A DNA stretch of 63,320 nucleotides from a bacterium. Its GTDB lineage: Bacteria; Campylobacterota; Campylobacteria; Campylobacterales; Sulfurovaceae. The notes beneath the pieces are model-generated. The model was not told the origin of the DNA, did not search any database, and saw only the letters and a list, made by a program, of their open reading frames with translations. The stretch covers positions 1 to 63,320 of the forward strand of contig JAHJJU010000024.1 of the NCBI GenBank assembly GCA_018822805.1, written 5' to 3'. The position numbers were made by a program, and so were the translations under genes. This document shows, piece after piece, positions 52,599 through 63,320 of this stretch. Position 1 is the stretch's first letter, and each line of letters begins with the position of its first letter.

Positions 52599-53757
52599 AA
52601 CGGGTAAACCCTTCATCTATCTCAGCTATGGTAATGGTCAATGCCGGTAAAAAACGTACGGTATTACGTCCGGCCGAAAGAACAATAAGTTTATTTTCCA
52701 TACTTTTAGCAATAATGGATTTCATTGTATCATTATCTTTTACACGAAGTCCTCGCATAAGACCCAGACCCACTTCTGCATCAAAAAGATTTGGATATTT
52801 TTTTGCAATCTCTTGTAATTTAACCGTAAAATATGCCAATGTTTCCGTAAGCTGTCCACCATCATCTAGTGCTGAGAGAACTTCCAATACAGCCAAACCT
52901 GCTGTAGTACTTAGGTAGTTTCCACCAAAAGTACTGCCATGATCTCCCGGCAGAAAAATATCTTTATGTTTGGTCATCACAGCACCAATAGGAACCCCAC
53001 CACCAAGACCTTTTGCCATGGTAATGATATCAGGTTCTATCTCATAGACATTTGAGGCCAACATTTTACCTGTACGATAAATTCCTGTTTGAACTTCATC
53101 AACAATGAGTAGAATATCATGTGCTTTAAGATATTTCGCTAAAGCTTGAATTTCTGCTTTTTCAAAAGGTTGAACACCACCCTCTCCTTGAACCAATTCT
53201 ATAAGAACAGCTACGGTCTCATCATCAATATTTGCATAAACATTCTCTAAACCATTTACATAGGAGAAACCATCAGGATAAGGAGAAAAGTTTGGTGTAT
53301 GAAAACTCTCTTGCCCTGTTGCTTTTACGGTTGTAATGGTACGTCCATGAAATGAATGCTCTAAAGTAATAACCTTATATCGTTTTTTGTCAAATTTGGT
53401 CTCACCATATTTACGTGCTATTTTTATGGCACCCTCATTGGCTTCTGCACCCGAGTTGGCAAAAAATATTGCACCATCATAGCGACTCAATTTACAAATT
53501 TGTTCTGCCAATTTTGCTTGTGGTTCAATAACCTGCAAATTGGAGATATGAATAATTTTTTCAACTTGATTTTGTAATGCAGTAACCAAGACAGGGTTGT
53601 TATGCCCCACAGAGTTTACAGCAATTCCCGATGCAAAATCGATGTAATCATTACCATTCTCATCAAAAAGTGTTGAACCTTCTCCTTTTACAAAGTTGGT
53701 ATAGTTACGGTTGTATGTATGTAAAACATACGCTTTGTCTAATTCTTCTAATGTCAT
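52573..53757 (-). CDS. argD: ArgD, acetylornithine aminotransferase
   Basis: The 394-residue class III aminotransferase has FANSGAEANEGAIKIARKY, HSFHGRTI, LIVDEVQTG and the PLP lysine in ITMAKGLGGG. It makes N-acetylornithine for arginine synthesis (and may serve succinyl-diaminopimelate in lysine synthesis). It lies 48 bases after the HIT gene. Confidence 0.92.
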   Translation of the reverse strand: MTLEELDKAYVLHTYNRNYTNFVKGEGSTLFDENGNDYIDFASGIAVNSVGHNNPVLVTALQNQVEKIIHISNLQVIEPQAKLAEQICKLSRYDGAIFFANSGAEANEGAIKIARKYGETKFDKKRYKVITLEHSFHGRTITTVKATGQESFHTPNFSPYPDGFSYVNGLENVYANIDDETVAVLIELVQGEGGVQPFEKAEIQALAKYLKAHDILLIVDEVQTGIYRTGKMLASNVYEIEPDIITMAKGLGGGVPIGAVMTKHKDIFLPGDHGSTFGGNYLSTTAGLAVLEVLSALDDGGQLTETLAYFTVKLQEIAKKYPNLFDAEVGLGLMRGLRVKDNDTMKSIIAKSMENKLIVLSAGRNTVRFLPALTITIAEIDEGFTRFEKALNSI

Positions 53758-53787
53758 CGTTTATTTTTTTTCCTACTATTATTTTAT

Positions 53788-53805
53788 GGTGCAATAAATT
53801 GCACC
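53788..53805. repeat. TAGGGTGC palindrome, copy 5, at the HIT stop
   Basis: GGTGCAAT-AA-ATTGCACC. On the minus strand the HIT stop codon is the TAG of TAGGGTGC, as for copies at 6303 and 17509. Confidence 0.7.
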
Positions 53806-54159
53806 CTACAGACTCTTATGTGGTTCATCTACTAAATGCCCAAAAGGTAACTTTGCACCACCTAAAACATGAAAATGTAAATGATGTACCTCTTGTCCAC
53901 CATCATCTCCATTATTAACAATAAGCCTATACCCACTTTTATCAATGCCTGTTAGGGTTGCTAACTCTTGAATAAATGGTGTCATAGCAGCCATGGTTTG
54001 AGCTGAAACATCTTGAAAACAATCTACATGTTGTTTAGGGATAACCAAAATATGAATGGGTGCTTTTGGATATAAATCATGAAAAGCTATAAACTCATCG
54101 TTCTCTAAAATTTTGTTGCTTGGAATCTCACCTTCTACAATTTTACAAAAAATACACAT
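53806..54159 (-). CDS. HIT-family hydrolase
   Basis: About 117 residues from ATG 54159 (AAAGGA 7 bases upstream; the frame extends to 54195 without a site). The N-terminal CIFCKIVEGEIPS zinc Cys pair and the histidine triad HHLHFHVLGG identify a nucleotide hydrolase of the HIT/HINT branch. It hydrolyses phosphoramidate or AMP-linked substrates. It precedes argD and diverges from pheS. Confidence 0.9.
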   Translation of the reverse strand: MCIFCKIVEGEIPSNKILENDEFIAFHDLYPKAPIHILVIPKQHVDCFQDVSAQTMAAMTPFIQELATLTGIDKSGYRLIVNNGDDGGQEVHHLHFHVLGGAKLPFGHLVDEPHKSL

Positions 54160-54288
54160 GTCAAAATCCTTTACTGTCATCTTGATTAATTTCAAAAATT
54201 ATAACACAATAAATCCCACTATTAGCATAGTTTGGATAAAATCGCACAATTATTAATCGAACCATACAAGAATTAAACAGAGGTTATT

Positions 54289-55281
54289 TTGGAAAATTTA
54301 GAAGAAAAAATCAAACAAGCTGATTCGCTTGATGCACTGGGGAAAGTTCGTATTGAACTTTTTGGGAAAAAAGGTGCAATGGCAACAGAGTTTGCTAAAC
54401 TCAAAGATGTACCCGGTCCAGAAAAAAAAGCATTTGCAGAGGGACTAAACCGTAACAAAGCCCATCTACAAAAAATCTTTGATGAATGTTATGAGACACT
54501 TAAAAAAAAGGAAATAGAAGATCTTTTAAAAACAGAAGCCATTGATGTCTCTCTTTATAACAATTTAAATCAAAAAGGGGCACTTCATCCTGTTATGGAG
54601 ACCATGGATAAGATTATAGACTATTTTGTAGCCTTAAACTTCTCTATTGAAGATGGTCCTAAGGTTGAAGATGATTTCCACAATTTTGAAGCCCTTAATT
54701 TACCAAAAAACCACCCTGCACGTGACATGCAAGACACTTTCTTTTGTAAAGATGGGGCTGTTCTACGAACCCATACATCACCTGTACAAATTCGTACCAT
54801 GCTTAAACAAAAACCACCTATTCGTATGATTGCACCAGGTGCTGTCTTTAGAAAAGATTATGACATCACCCATACGCCGATGTTCCATCAAGTTGAAGGG
54901 TTGGTTGTTGAAGGAAAAGGTGAAGTAAGTTTTGCCAACTTAAAATCAATTATGTCTGATTTCTTACAGCACATGTTTGGTGAAGTTGAAGTACGTTTTA
55001 GACCAAGTTTCTTTCCCTTTACCGAACCCTCAGCCGAAGTGGACATCTCTTGTATTTTCTGTCAAGGTGAAGGGTGTCGCGTCTGTTCACATACAGGCTG
55101 GTTAGAAGTACTGGGTTGTGGTATTGTCGACCCTAATGTTTTTGATGCCGTAAAATATAAAAATGTAAGTGGTTATGCCTTTGGATTGGGTGTTGAAAGA
55201 TTTGCTATGTTATTACACAAAATTCCTGATCTTAGAATGCTATTTGAAGGTGATACACGTTTATTGGAGCAGTTTAGATGA
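54289..55281 (+). CDS. pheS: PheS, phenylalanyl-tRNA synthetase alpha
   Basis: The 330 residues have a helical N-terminal part and a class II core ([49 protein letters not shown] and GFGVER-like [10 protein letters not shown]). The start is TTG 54289 with AGAGG just upstream; no ATG fits. It overlaps pheT by 4 bases. Confidence 0.95.
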   Translation: MENLEEKIKQADSLDALGKVRIELFGKKGAMATEFAKLKDVPGPEKKAFAEGLNRNKAHLQKIFDECYETLKKKEIEDLLKTEAIDVSLYNNLNQKGALHPVMETMDKIIDYFVALNFSIEDGPKVEDDFHNFEALNLPKNHPARDMQDTFFCKDGAVLRTHTSPVQIRTMLKQKPPIRMIAPGAVFRKDYDITHTPMFHQVEGLVVEGKGEVSFANLKSIMSDFLQHMFGEVEVRFRPSFFPFTEPSAEVDISCIFCQGEGCRVCSHTGWLEVLGCGIVDPNVFDAVKYKNVSGYAFGLGVERFAMLLHKIPDLRMLFEGDTRLLEQFR

Positions 55282-57611
55282 TCGTTACAAAAAGTTGGTT
55301 GAATAACTTTATAGACCTAAGTGAAGTAAGCAATGAAACACTTTATGAGACACTCAACTCCATTGGTTTAGAAGTTGATAGTATTACAGCACATACCATT
55401 CCTGAAAAAATAGTAATAGGGAAAGTACTCTCTTGTGAAAAACACCCCGATGCTGATAAACTCAATGTTTGCCAAATTGACATAGGTTCCGGTATACGAC
55501 AAATTGTTTGTGGTGCTGCCAATGTCGTTGATGCCCAATATGTAGCTGTTGCTACTATTGGTGCAAAGCTTGGTGAAGATTTTGAAATTAAACATGCCAA
55601 GCTTCGTGGTGTAGAGAGCGAAGGAATGGTTTGTTCAGCTTCTGAGCTTGGACTTCCTAACATTGGTGAGGGTATTATGATACTCGATGAGAGTATCGGT
55701 GAGCTTATTATAGGTAAAAACATTAATGAGTATGAAAAAATTGCCGATACCGTTATAGAAATTGAACTCACAGCAAACCGTGGAGACTGTCTCAGTGTTT
55801 ATGGTGTTGCTAGAGATCTATCTGCAGCACTAAACACTCCTCTTAAAAATCTTGATTATGAGAGTCAAAATACTGAAAAAGTTGGTTTAGCACGGGTTGC
55901 AAAATTAACGGTTGATGGTCAAATTGATGCTTCGCTTCAGTATGCTATGGCAAACATGAAAGCGTTACATACTTCATTACTCTTCTCTTTACGATTGGCA
56001 TTTATCAATGAATTCAAAGAAGATGATTTAGCCAATATTTTAAAATACATAACCCATACAACGGGCACCATACTTCGTGCTTATGATGTGAGTGATATTG
56101 ATTTAGAGAATGATGAAAAATTAATTATTAACGCAGAAAATCAGAATGGTATTATCAATATTTCAATCAATAACAAGCCCTCCTCTCAAGTAGGAATTAA
56201 TCAGATTGAAGCAACAAAAGCCAATGAGAAATCATCTAAGGTACTTTTTGAAACATCTTATATGAGACCAACGCTGTTGGTTGATCTTGTTGCTGACAAC
56301 AAATTAGAAACCGATGAGCTCTACTACAATGCTTCAAGAGGAAGTGAGCCAAATTTATATATGGGTATTAATTATTTAACCTATCTTTTTGAAACCTATA
56401 ATGAGTGTAAACTTTTTGATGGAACCATCTCTGTCGGAGAAGAGCTAGAAGCAAAAACCATTACCATCAGTACAAAAGAGATTTGTCAACTCATTGGTAA
56501 TGATATTCATAAAACTGAGATTATGAATATACTAACAGCCTTGGGATGTACTGTACAAAGTTCTGTCGAAGAGAAGTTTGGTGTAACCATACCAAGCTTT
56601 AGACACGATATTGAAAATATTCAAGACATTACTGAAGAGATTGTACGTATTTTAGGTATCAATAATATTGAGGCTAAACCATTAACCTTTACAGAAGTAC
56701 CACGTACCAATACAACCATGCAAAAGTATTATGCAAAAAAAGAGCTGCGTGCCCGTGCTACTGCAGCTTCTTTTGACGAAAGTGTCTCCTATGCCTTTGC
56801 TGACAAAACTTTATTGGAAAAGTATGGCTTTCCTCTTGTGAAAGAAGAACTTGATATCATCAACCCCATTACGGCTGATTTCAATACATTAAGAACCACG
56901 ATATTGATCAACTTACTACAGGCTGTTCAAAGGAACGTAAGCTATTCTAGAAAATCGGTAGCCCTCTTTGAAATCGGGACAATATTTAATGAGAATCGTG
57001 AAGAGAAAGAGATGTTTTCACTTGTCTACTCAGGACAAGCCCAAACAGAGTATGTGGAAAACTCGGGAAAACCAAACCCTATTAACTTTGATACTTTTGT
57101 CAGAAAACTCTCTTCAATCATTGGTAATTTTGAACTTAGAGCATCTGTACAAGAGAATGCACTGATTCATCCTTATCAATCTGCTGATATTATCGTTGAT
57201 GGAGCCATTTGTGGTTTTTTAACTAAAGTACATCCAACGGTAACCGATGCTTTTGATATTATTGAAACATTTGTAGCAGAAATAGATTTTAATGCTCTAT
57301 TGCCAAAACACATCAATGCTCATCCCATTTCAAAGTTCCAAGGGGTTTATAAAGATTTGAGTTTGGTCATCGATAAAAACTTATCTTATACCCATCTTGA
57401 TACAACCATTAAAGGGCTAAATCTACCTCTTTTGACAAAATACTACCCTGTAGATATCTATGAAGATGAATCTTTAGCCGGACAGAAAAGTTTAACCCTG
57501 CGTCTATTTATTCAATCGTTAGAGAGAACACTAAATGATAAAGATATTGACTCCACTGTTAACGCCATTATCGACACACTACAGTCAGAATATGGAGCAA
57601 GCTTAAGATGA
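55278..57611 (+). CDS. pheT: PheT, phenylalanyl-tRNA synthetase beta
   Basis: The 777 residues contain the N-terminal tRNA-binding OB domain ([20 protein letters not shown]), B3/B4 editing domain, B5 and catalytic-like domain, and a C-terminal FDX-ACB domain ([17 protein letters not shown]). It pairs with PheS to form the alpha2-beta2 enzyme. It overlaps aroA by 4 bases, so translation is coupled. Confidence 0.95.
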   Translation: MIVTKSWLNNFIDLSEVSNETLYETLNSIGLEVDSITAHTIPEKIVIGKVLSCEKHPDADKLNVCQIDIGSGIRQIVCGAANVVDAQYVAVATIGAKLGEDFEIKHAKLRGVESEGMVCSASELGLPNIGEGIMILDESIGELIIGKNINEYEKIADTVIEIELTANRGDCLSVYGVARDLSAALNTPLKNLDYESQNTEKVGLARVAKLTVDGQIDASLQYAMANMKALHTSLLFSLRLAFINEFKEDDLANILKYITHTTGTILRAYDVSDIDLENDEKLIINAENQNGIINISINNKPSSQVGINQIEATKANEKSSKVLFETSYMRPTLLVDLVADNKLETDELYYNASRGSEPNLYMGINYLTYLFETYNECKLFDGTISVGEELEAKTITISTKEICQLIGNDIHKTEIMNILTALGCTVQSSVEEKFGVTIPSFRHDIENIQDITEEIVRILGINNIEAKPLTFTEVPRTNTTMQKYYAKKELRARATAASFDESVSYAFADKTLLEKYGFPLVKEELDIINPITADFNTLRTTILINLLQAVQRNVSYSRKSVALFEIGTIFNENREEKEMFSLVYSGQAQTEYVENSGKPNPINFDTFVRKLSSIIGNFELRASVQENALIHPYQSADIIVDGAICGFLTKVHPTVTDAFDIIETFVAEIDFNALLPKHINAHPISKFQGVYKDLSLVIDKNLSYTHLDTTIKGLNLPLLTKYYPVDIYEDESLAGQKSLTLRLFIQSLERTLNDKDIDSTVNAIIDTLQSEYGASLR

Positions 57612-58897
57612 AAAACTTAAGCATTCAAAAACAGACTAAAGGTTTCACCCTAGAGTGTTCAACCATTGCTCCTGACAAATCTATTTCTCACCGTTGTGCC
57701 ATGTTTTCACTTTTAAGTGATCAGACCTCAACCATTCAAAACTTTCTCTTAGGGGAAGATACCTTAGCCTCTCTCTCTATTGCCCGGCAACTTGGAGCAA
57801 GCATCACAAGAGATGGTGGAAATGTAATTATTACGCCCCCTAAGAAGTTAACTGAACCTGATGATATTTTAGATTGTGGTAACGCTGGTACCGGAATGCG
57901 ACTCTATGCCGGTCTTCTCTCTGGAATTGATGGGGCATTTGTCTTAACAGGTGACAAATATTTACGTTCAAGACCTATGAATAGAGTAGCTGTACCTCTA
58001 CGTAATATTGGTGCAAAAATAGATGGCAGAGAGCATGGTAACCTTGCCCCCTTAAGTATTCGTGGAGGAACTCTAAAATCATTTAGATACCATTCTCCAA
58101 TTGACTCTGCACAAATTAAATCGGCTCTTATTTTGGCTGCACTTCAAGCAGATGGAACCTCTTATTATAAAGAAGATCTTCTTTCAAGAGACCATACTGA
58201 ACGTATGCTCAGAGGGATGGGTGCGAACATTAAAATGGGTGAAGATGGTTGGATAAAAATTGAACCTTTAAAAGAGCCTTTAAACCCTTTAAATATCACT
58301 GTTCCGGCTGATCCCTCAAGTGGATTCTTTTTTGCAGTTGCAGCAGCCATCACAGCTAATTCTAAGACCATAATTAAAAATGTTACTTTAAATCCAACGC
58401 GAATAGAAGCCTATAAAGTACTTCAAAAAATGGGTGCCAACATCTCTTTTGTAGAGAAAGAAAATATTTATGAACCTATTGGTGATATTGAAATTTCTTA
58501 TAATGGAAAGCTTCAAGCTGTTATGGTTGATAGCAACATTGCATGGTTAATTGATGAACTTCCTGCCTTGTCTATTGCTATGTCACTTGCCCAAGGACGT
58601 TCAGTTGTCAAAAATGCAAAAGAGTTACGTGTCAAAGAGAGTGATCGTATTGCCACCGTATTGGAAGGTTTAAACAACTGTGGTATCGAAACGGTAGAAC
58701 ATGAAGAGGGTTATGAAATTATCGGTGGAGAGCTCCATAAAGCTACTGTTAATAGTTATGGTGATCACCGTATTGCAATGAGTTTTGCCATAGCCGGTTT
58801 AAACTGTGACATGCAAATTGAAGATATAGAGTGTATTGATACCTCATTTCCAAATTTTTTCGATATACTCACAGAAATTACGAATATAGGATACTAA
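57608..58897 (+). CDS. aroA: AroA, EPSP synthase
   Basis: The 429 residues show [17 protein letters not shown], the PEP-site [24 protein letters not shown] and [12 protein letters not shown]. It makes 5-enolpyruvylshikimate-3-phosphate for aromatic amino acids. The GNAGTGMR loop is of the class I/II type with Ala after Asn as in bacteria. It is followed after 2 bases by ispH. Confidence 0.95.
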   Translation: MKNLSIQKQTKGFTLECSTIAPDKSISHRCAMFSLLSDQTSTIQNFLLGEDTLASLSIARQLGASITRDGGNVIITPPKKLTEPDDILDCGNAGTGMRLYAGLLSGIDGAFVLTGDKYLRSRPMNRVAVPLRNIGAKIDGREHGNLAPLSIRGGTLKSFRYHSPIDSAQIKSALILAALQADGTSYYKEDLLSRDHTERMLRGMGANIKMGEDGWIKIEPLKEPLNPLNITVPADPSSGFFFAVAAAITANSKTIIKNVTLNPTRIEAYKVLQKMGANISFVEKENIYEPIGDIEISYNGKLQAVMVDSNIAWLIDELPALSIAMSLAQGRSVVKNAKELRVKESDRIATVLEGLNNCGIETVEHEEGYEIIGGELHKATVNSYGDHRIAMSFAIAGLNCDMQIEDIECIDTSFPNFFDILTEITNIGY

Positions 58898-58899
58898 CC

Positions 58900-59736
58900 A
58901 TGAAAATACAATTAGCATCAAGTTATGGTTTCTGCTATGGTGTCAAACGTGCTATAGAAATTGCCGAAAAATATCAAAACAGTTTTACCTATGGCCCACT
59001 TATTCATAATAAAGATGAAATTGACCGTTTAAAAACCGGATTTAATATCGGTTTGATTGAAAAAATTGAAGACATTAAAAATGACAATGCCGTAGTAATT
59101 AGAACCCATGGTATTCCTAAAAATGAACTGGCAATGTTAAAAAAGCAAGACAATCAGATTATTGATGCTACCTGTCCGTATGTTACTACTCCACAAAACA
59201 TTGTTGCAAAAATGAGTTCAGAAGGGTATTCCATAGTTATCTTTGGAGACAAATCACACCCTGAAATTAAAGGAGTTGTCTCCTATGCAGAAAAAGAAAA
59301 TGATGCTTTTATCGTTTTAGAACCTAAAGAGCTAGAAACACTGCCTTTAAAAAATAAAGTTGCATTGGTCTCGCAAACCACTAAGAAACCTGAAGATTTT
59401 GCCAAAATAGTTAATGCACTCATTACAACCCATAAAGAAGTTAGGGTTTTTAATACCATTTGTAATGCAACTTTTGAAAATCAAGATGCTGCATCAGAGT
59501 TAGCACAAGAGGCTGATGTGATGATTGTTATCGGGGGAAAACACTCCTCCAATACCAAAATGCTGCACAGTATCTCTCAGCAAGGGTGTAAAGATAGCTA
59601 TTTGATTGAAAATGAAACAGAACTTGAAGAGCATTGGTTTCATAACAAAAAACTTTGTGGAATTTCAGCCGGTGCCTCAACACCGGACTGGATTGTACAA
59701 AATGTTATAAATAAAATTCAAGAAATAGTGAACTAA
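58900..59736 (+). CDS. ispH: IspH, HMBPP reductase
   Basis: The 278 residues carry the three cluster Cys at 12 (YGFCYGVKRA), 92 (DATCPYV) and 188 (NTICNATFENQ). The THG and SKSHP-like substrate motifs are present. It makes IPP and DMAPP in the MEP isoprenoid pathway using a [4Fe-4S] cluster. It is last in pheS-pheT-aroA-ispH. Confidence 0.95.
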   Translation: MKIQLASSYGFCYGVKRAIEIAEKYQNSFTYGPLIHNKDEIDRLKTGFNIGLIEKIEDIKNDNAVVIRTHGIPKNELAMLKKQDNQIIDATCPYVTTPQNIVAKMSSEGYSIVIFGDKSHPEIKGVVSYAEKENDAFIVLEPKELETLPLKNKVALVSQTTKKPEDFAKIVNALITTHKEVRVFNTICNATFENQDAASELAQEADVMIVIGGKHSSNTKMLHSISQQGCKDSYLIENETELEEHWFHNKKLCGISAGASTPDWIVQNVINKIQEIVN

Positions 59737-59745
59737 TTTTTACCT

Positions 59746-59789
59746 AAACTTTAAAGCTTTTTTATAAAAATTTTATAGCTTTAAAGTTT
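59746..59789 (+). terminator. Terminator after ispH
   Basis: A 13 bp stem AAACTTTAAAGCT / AGCTTTAAAGTTT around an AT-rich loop that itself pairs, followed by a T-rich tail. Confidence 0.75.
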
Positions 59790-59865
59790 TTTATCTCCTA
59801 TCTACTAATAAATCAATATCACCTTAGATTCAGCCCCTTTTCATTTTGTATTAAATAAAAAAGAG

Positions 59866-59871
59866 TATAAT
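59866..59871 (+). promoter_or_regulatory. -10 box of rpsA
   Basis: TATAAT lies about 36 bases before the rpsA ATG, just after the ispH terminator. A CAAGGA ribosome site follows. Confidence 0.6.
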
Positions 59872-59906
59872 AGCGCAAAATTAGGCACAAGCAAGGATTA
59901 GTAAGC

Positions 59907-61571
59907 ATGAAATTCGAAGATATCGAAATAGAAGACGTAGATTTTGGAGCGATGCTCGAGGAGTCGTTTAAGAAAGCAGATACAAAAAGTGATTTAGTAG
60001 ATGGTGTAATTGTTAAAATAAGTGAAGATGATAATCAAGCAATTATTGATGTTGGTCGTAAAAATGAAGCAATAATGTCATTGGATCAAATTAGAGATGA
60101 AGATGGTTCTTTAATGTTTAAAGAGGGTGATACAATTTCAGTTGTAATCACTGGATTTAGAGGTGAAAGACCAAGCGTTTCTTATGAGTTAGCAGAAAAA
60201 AGAGCAGCACTTGCAGAATTTATTGAAGAGTATGATGAAGAACAAGAGTACGTTGTAGAAGGTGAAATCACTAAAAAGAATAAAGGTGGTTTTGTTGTAG
60301 ACGTTTCCGGATTAGAATTCTTCATGCCAAGAACACTTTCATATATCTCTTTCAAAACAGATCCTATCGGTAAAAAAATCAAAGCCCTTATTGTTAAAGT
60401 TGACAAAGAAAAAGGGAGCGTTGTTGTTTCTAGAAAAGAACTTATCGAAAGAGAAAAATCAGAGACACAAGAGATTGTTGATAAATTGCTAGAAAATAAA
60501 GCTGTTGTACTTGGTGTTGTTAAAAAAATCACATCCTATGGTATGTTTGTTGATGTTGGTGGTATGGATGGTCTTGTGCACTACTCACAAATTTCTCATA
60601 AAGGTCCGGTTAATCCTTCAAAATATTATAAAGAAGGTGATGAAGTTAACGTTATCGCTATCGATTATGATAAAAAGAAAAGACACCTTTCACTTTCTAT
60701 TAAAGAAGCAAATCTTGATCCATGGAAAGATATTGACAATACATTAAGAGCCGGCGATTCAGTTTCTGTTACTGTTTCAAATATTGAGCCATATGGTGCA
60801 TTTGTTGATTTAGGTGAAGATTTAGAAGCATTTTTACACGTATCTGAGATTTCTTGGGATAAAAATGTTAAACATCCTAAAGATTACATTGAGATTGGTC
60901 AAGTGATTGATGTTGAAATTATTGAAATTGATAAACAACAAAGAAGACTTAGAGTTTCAAGAAAAACGTTACTTCCAAAACCAATTGATCAATTCTCTTC
61001 TGCAAACAAAGTTGGTGATGTAATTACAGGTACGGTTTCATCGGTAACTGATTTTGGTGCCTTTATTAAAATTGGTACTGTTGAAGGTCTTCTTCATAAC
61101 CAAGAGATCTCTTGGGATAAAACACAAACAGCAAAAGATATTTGTAAAGCCGGTGATGAAGTTGAAGTTAAAATCATTAAAATTGATAGAGAAAACGGTA
61201 AAGTTTCTTTAAGTAAAAAGGCACTTGAAGAGTCACCTGTAGCTGCATTTGCAAAAACACATAAAAATGGTGATATTGTAGAAGGTGTGGTAAAAGACAA
61301 AAAAGATTTCGGGATCTTTATCTCTCTAGAAAATGGTGTTGATGCACTCATCAGACTTGATGATCTTGAACCTCTTAAAGAAGAAGAGATTGAAAAAGGT
61401 CAAACAATTAAAGCCGTTATCTCTTTCATTGATGCTAAAAATGATAGAATCAGAGTTTCGGTAAAAAGACTAGAGCGTCAAGAAGAGAGAGAAGCTCTTG
61501 ACAAAATAAATGCTGAACAAGATGACAGTATGACACTTGGTGATGTTTTTAGTGACTTTAAAAACAAATAA
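59907..61571 (+). CDS. rpsA: RpsA, 30S ribosomal protein S1
   Basis: The 554 residues contain six S1 OB-fold domains in series (for example VVKKITSYGMFVDVGGMDGLVHYSQ and VSNIEPYGAFVDLGEDLEAFLHVSE), as in six-domain bacterial S1. It helps mRNA bind the ribosome. It has its own promoter and is followed by serA after 15 bases. Confidence 0.97.
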   Translation: MKFEDIEIEDVDFGAMLEESFKKADTKSDLVDGVIVKISEDDNQAIIDVGRKNEAIMSLDQIRDEDGSLMFKEGDTISVVITGFRGERPSVSYELAEKRAALAEFIEEYDEEQEYVVEGEITKKNKGGFVVDVSGLEFFMPRTLSYISFKTDPIGKKIKALIVKVDKEKGSVVVSRKELIEREKSETQEIVDKLLENKAVVLGVVKKITSYGMFVDVGGMDGLVHYSQISHKGPVNPSKYYKEGDEVNVIAIDYDKKKRHLSLSIKEANLDPWKDIDNTLRAGDSVSVTVSNIEPYGAFVDLGEDLEAFLHVSEISWDKNVKHPKDYIEIGQVIDVEIIEIDKQQRRLRVSRKTLLPKPIDQFSSANKVGDVITGTVSSVTDFGAFIKIGTVEGLLHNQEISWDKTQTAKDICKAGDEVEVKIIKIDRENGKVSLSKKALEESPVAAFAKTHKNGDIVEGVVKDKKDFGIFISLENGVDALIRLDDLEPLKEEEIEKGQTIKAVISFIDAKNDRIRVSVKRLERQEEREALDKINAEQDDSMTLGDVFSDFKNK

Positions 61572-61586
61572 TAAGGTTTAAAAATA

Positions 61587-63176
61587 ATGTCTAAAATTAC
61601 TGTTGTAGTTTGCGATCATATCCACCAAAAAGGGTTGGATATTCTTGCAAATGATGCTGATATTAATCTTATTAATGCCGCTGATGAGCCTAAAGACAAG
61701 CTCATCAGTGAAATTATTTCTCTTGCTGATGTAGCCATTACCCGTTCTTCTACTGATGTTGACCAAGCTTTCCTCGATAATGCAATTAATGTAAAAGCTA
61801 TTGTTCGTGCCGGTGTCGGTGTGGATAATGTGGACATTGATGGTTGTAGTAAAAAAGGTATTGTTGTTATGAACGTACCAACGGCTAACACCATTGCTGC
61901 CGTAGAGCTTACCATGACCCATATGCTTTCTTGTGTACGTCAATTTCCTTATGCGCATAATAACCTTAAACTTGACCGAGTATGGAGAAGACAAGACTGG
62001 TACGGTACTGAACTTAAAGATAAAAAGTTAGGTGTTATCGGTTTTGGTAATATTGGTTCTCGTGTAGCAAAACGATCAAAAGCATTTGAAATGGATGTTG
62101 TGGCTTATGACCCATACATTGATGCTTCAAAAGTTACCGACTGTGATATGACTTATACTAAAAATTTTGATGATATCTTGGCTTGTGATGTCATTACTAT
62201 CCATACACCTAAAAATGAAGAAACCATTGGTATGATCGGTAAAGAAGAGATTGCTAAAATGAAAGATGGTGTGGTTCTTATTAACTGTGCAAGGGGTGGA
62301 CTTTATGATGAAGAAGCACTTCTTGAAGGATTAACCTCAGGAAAAATCCATATGGCTGGAATTGATGTTTTTAACAAAGAACCGGCAACAGATCATCCTT
62401 TACTTAATTTAAACAATGTTACATTAACACCTCACTTGGGAGCCAACACCAAAGAATCTCAACAAAATATTGCAATCCAAGCAGCTGAAAATGCTATTGC
62501 CTCTGCAAAAGGGATTGCCTATCCTAATGCTTTAAACTTGCCAATTAAAGAGAATGAATTACCAAACTTTTTACGACCATATCTTGAACTTATTCAAAAA
62601 ATGGGTCATATGTCGGCACAAGCAACAAAGTCTTCTGTGAAAAGTATCAAAGTGATCACAGAAGGTGCTGTTTCTGATTATATTGATTCATTAACAACCT
62701 TTGCAACGGTAGGTATTTTGACTGAATCGCTTGAAGACACGGTGAACTACGTTAATGCAGAATTTGTGGCTCAAGAAAGAAACATAAATCTTATTAAAGA
62801 TATTAAAGCCAACCATTCAGGTCTTTCAAATAAAATTACCATCAAGTTAACCACTGAAAATGGTACATTTACTGTTGCCGGAACCGTACTAGGGGAAAAA
62901 GCTCAACGTATTATTGAAATTGATGGATATATGTTGGATCTTGAACCTAAAGGGAAAATGATTCTCTTTAGAAATACTGATGTTCCCGGTGTTATTGGAG
63001 ATGTTGGGCATATTATCTCATCACACAATTTAAACATCTCTGATTTTAGATTGGGTCGAGACAATAACGCACAAGCTCTTGCTGTTGTTAAAGTAGATGG
63101 AGATGTAACAAAACAAGTACTTAGTGAGCTTTCTAATTTAGAAACTTGTTTACATGTAGGTTATGTTGTAATCTAA
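61587..63176 (+). CDS. serA: SerA, D-3-phosphoglycerate dehydrogenase
   Basis: The 529 residues have the substrate domain, an NAD-binding GFGNIGSRVAKRSKAFEMDVVAYDP, active-site RGGLYDEEAL and HLGANTKESQ (catalytic His), then an ASB domain and a C-terminal ACT domain (PGVIGDVGHIISSHNLNISDF). It starts serine synthesis. The long form suggests serine feedback through the ACT domain. Confidence 0.95.
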   Translation: MSKITVVVCDHIHQKGLDILANDADINLINAADEPKDKLISEIISLADVAITRSSTDVDQAFLDNAINVKAIVRAGVGVDNVDIDGCSKKGIVVMNVPTANTIAAVELTMTHMLSCVRQFPYAHNNLKLDRVWRRQDWYGTELKDKKLGVIGFGNIGSRVAKRSKAFEMDVVAYDPYIDASKVTDCDMTYTKNFDDILACDVITIHTPKNEETIGMIGKEEIAKMKDGVVLINCARGGLYDEEALLEGLTSGKIHMAGIDVFNKEPATDHPLLNLNNVTLTPHLGANTKESQQNIAIQAAENAIASAKGIAYPNALNLPIKENELPNFLRPYLELIQKMGHMSAQATKSSVKSIKVITEGAVSDYIDSLTTFATVGILTESLEDTVNYVNAEFVAQERNINLIKDIKANHSGLSNKITIKLTTENGTFTVAGTVLGEKAQRIIEIDGYMLDLEPKGKMILFRNTDVPGVIGDVGHIISSHNLNISDFRLGRDNNAQALAVVKVDGDVTKQVLSELSNLETCLHVGYVVI

Positions 63177-63185
63177 CCCCTTACG

Positions 63186-63218
63186 CTTCCAAAAGACTAC
63201 ACTCCTAGCTTTTGGAAG
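63186..63218 (+). terminator. Terminator after serA
   Basis: CTTCCAAAAG and CTTTTGGAAG form a 10 bp stem with a 13-base loop, followed by a T-rich tail. The remaining bases to 63320 are AT-rich with no recognised gene. Confidence 0.8.
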
Positions 63219-63320
63219 ATTTCTTTTTTCATTAAAATCAACTCTTTAAATAAAAATAGTTATAATCTTCACTGTTTAATTACTTCATTAATAATTATAG
63301 ATATAATCTATTTTAGTAAA

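Overview
The window looks like part of the chromosome of a diazotrophic, free-living Campylobacterota (epsilonproteobacterium). The reasons are the low GC content, a single-gene atpE, the run HIT/pheS/pheT/aroA/ispH/rpsA/serA, an lptD-mlaD-pnp block, and a molybdate operon with the modA-mop-modB-modC order I remember from Campylobacter. The species cannot be named from the sequence alone.

Layout. 1-6000: a repeat-built periplasmic protein and a MacA/MacB/TolC-type efflux operon. 6000-11600: a tightly overlapping operon led by nifA, followed by a cysteine-less peroxiredoxin-like protein, a SIR2-like protein, a ClpX paralogue, a small unknown protein and a GNAT acetyltransferase, with nifT upstream. 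11650-14400: an accessory islet with a VapBC toxin-antitoxin pair and a retron-type reverse transcriptase fused to a DUF3800-like domain. It ends in a palindrome-rich 170 bp segment that is the best candidate here for an undescribed structured RNA. 14370-17500: an NadB-type flavoprotein, an aldo/keto reductase, a 31-residue membrane peptide and a 206 bp element with 32 bp inverted repeats. 17500-27270: molybdate genes (modE, porin, modA, mop, then modB, modC), split between mop and modB by a four-gene overlapping cassette: DUF4143 ATPase, winged-helix protein, SMC-like ATPase and SAP-HNH nuclease (Septu/PtuAB-like). Two ModE-box-like palindromes precede modE. 27300-39400: the nif core: a minus-strand operon (Sel1-Nfu fusion, nifX, flavodiiron protein, short NifQ, nifS, nifU) and plus-strand nifH, an unknown 117-residue gene, nifD and nifK. 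A UbiB-family kinase and a helical protein lie between the two groups. 39700-63320: housekeeping genes: tRNA-Leu(GAG), atpE, pnp, a phosphoribosyltransferase, mlaD, lptD, purD, a 6S-RNA-like gene with tandem small repeats, hemD, a cation efflux protein, a MidA-like methyltransferase, a TolC-family protein, argD, HIT, pheST, aroA, ispH, rpsA and serA.

How it works together. NifH and NifDK form a molybdenum nitrogenase: the P-cluster and FeMo-co ligands are present and there is no anfG/vnfG-type delta subunit gene. NifU and NifS build Fe-S clusters, NifX and the NifQ-like protein serve FeMo-co, and the mod genes bring in molybdate under ModE. The flavodiiron protein probably protects against oxygen. 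NifA should activate sigma-54 promoters, and TGG-N10-GC elements are seen before nifH, nifT and the nifX-nifS-nifU operon. Defence-type genes have entered this metabolic region in at least two places. A family of TAGGGTGC palindromes is scattered through it, and three copies supply the stop codon of the gene they follow.
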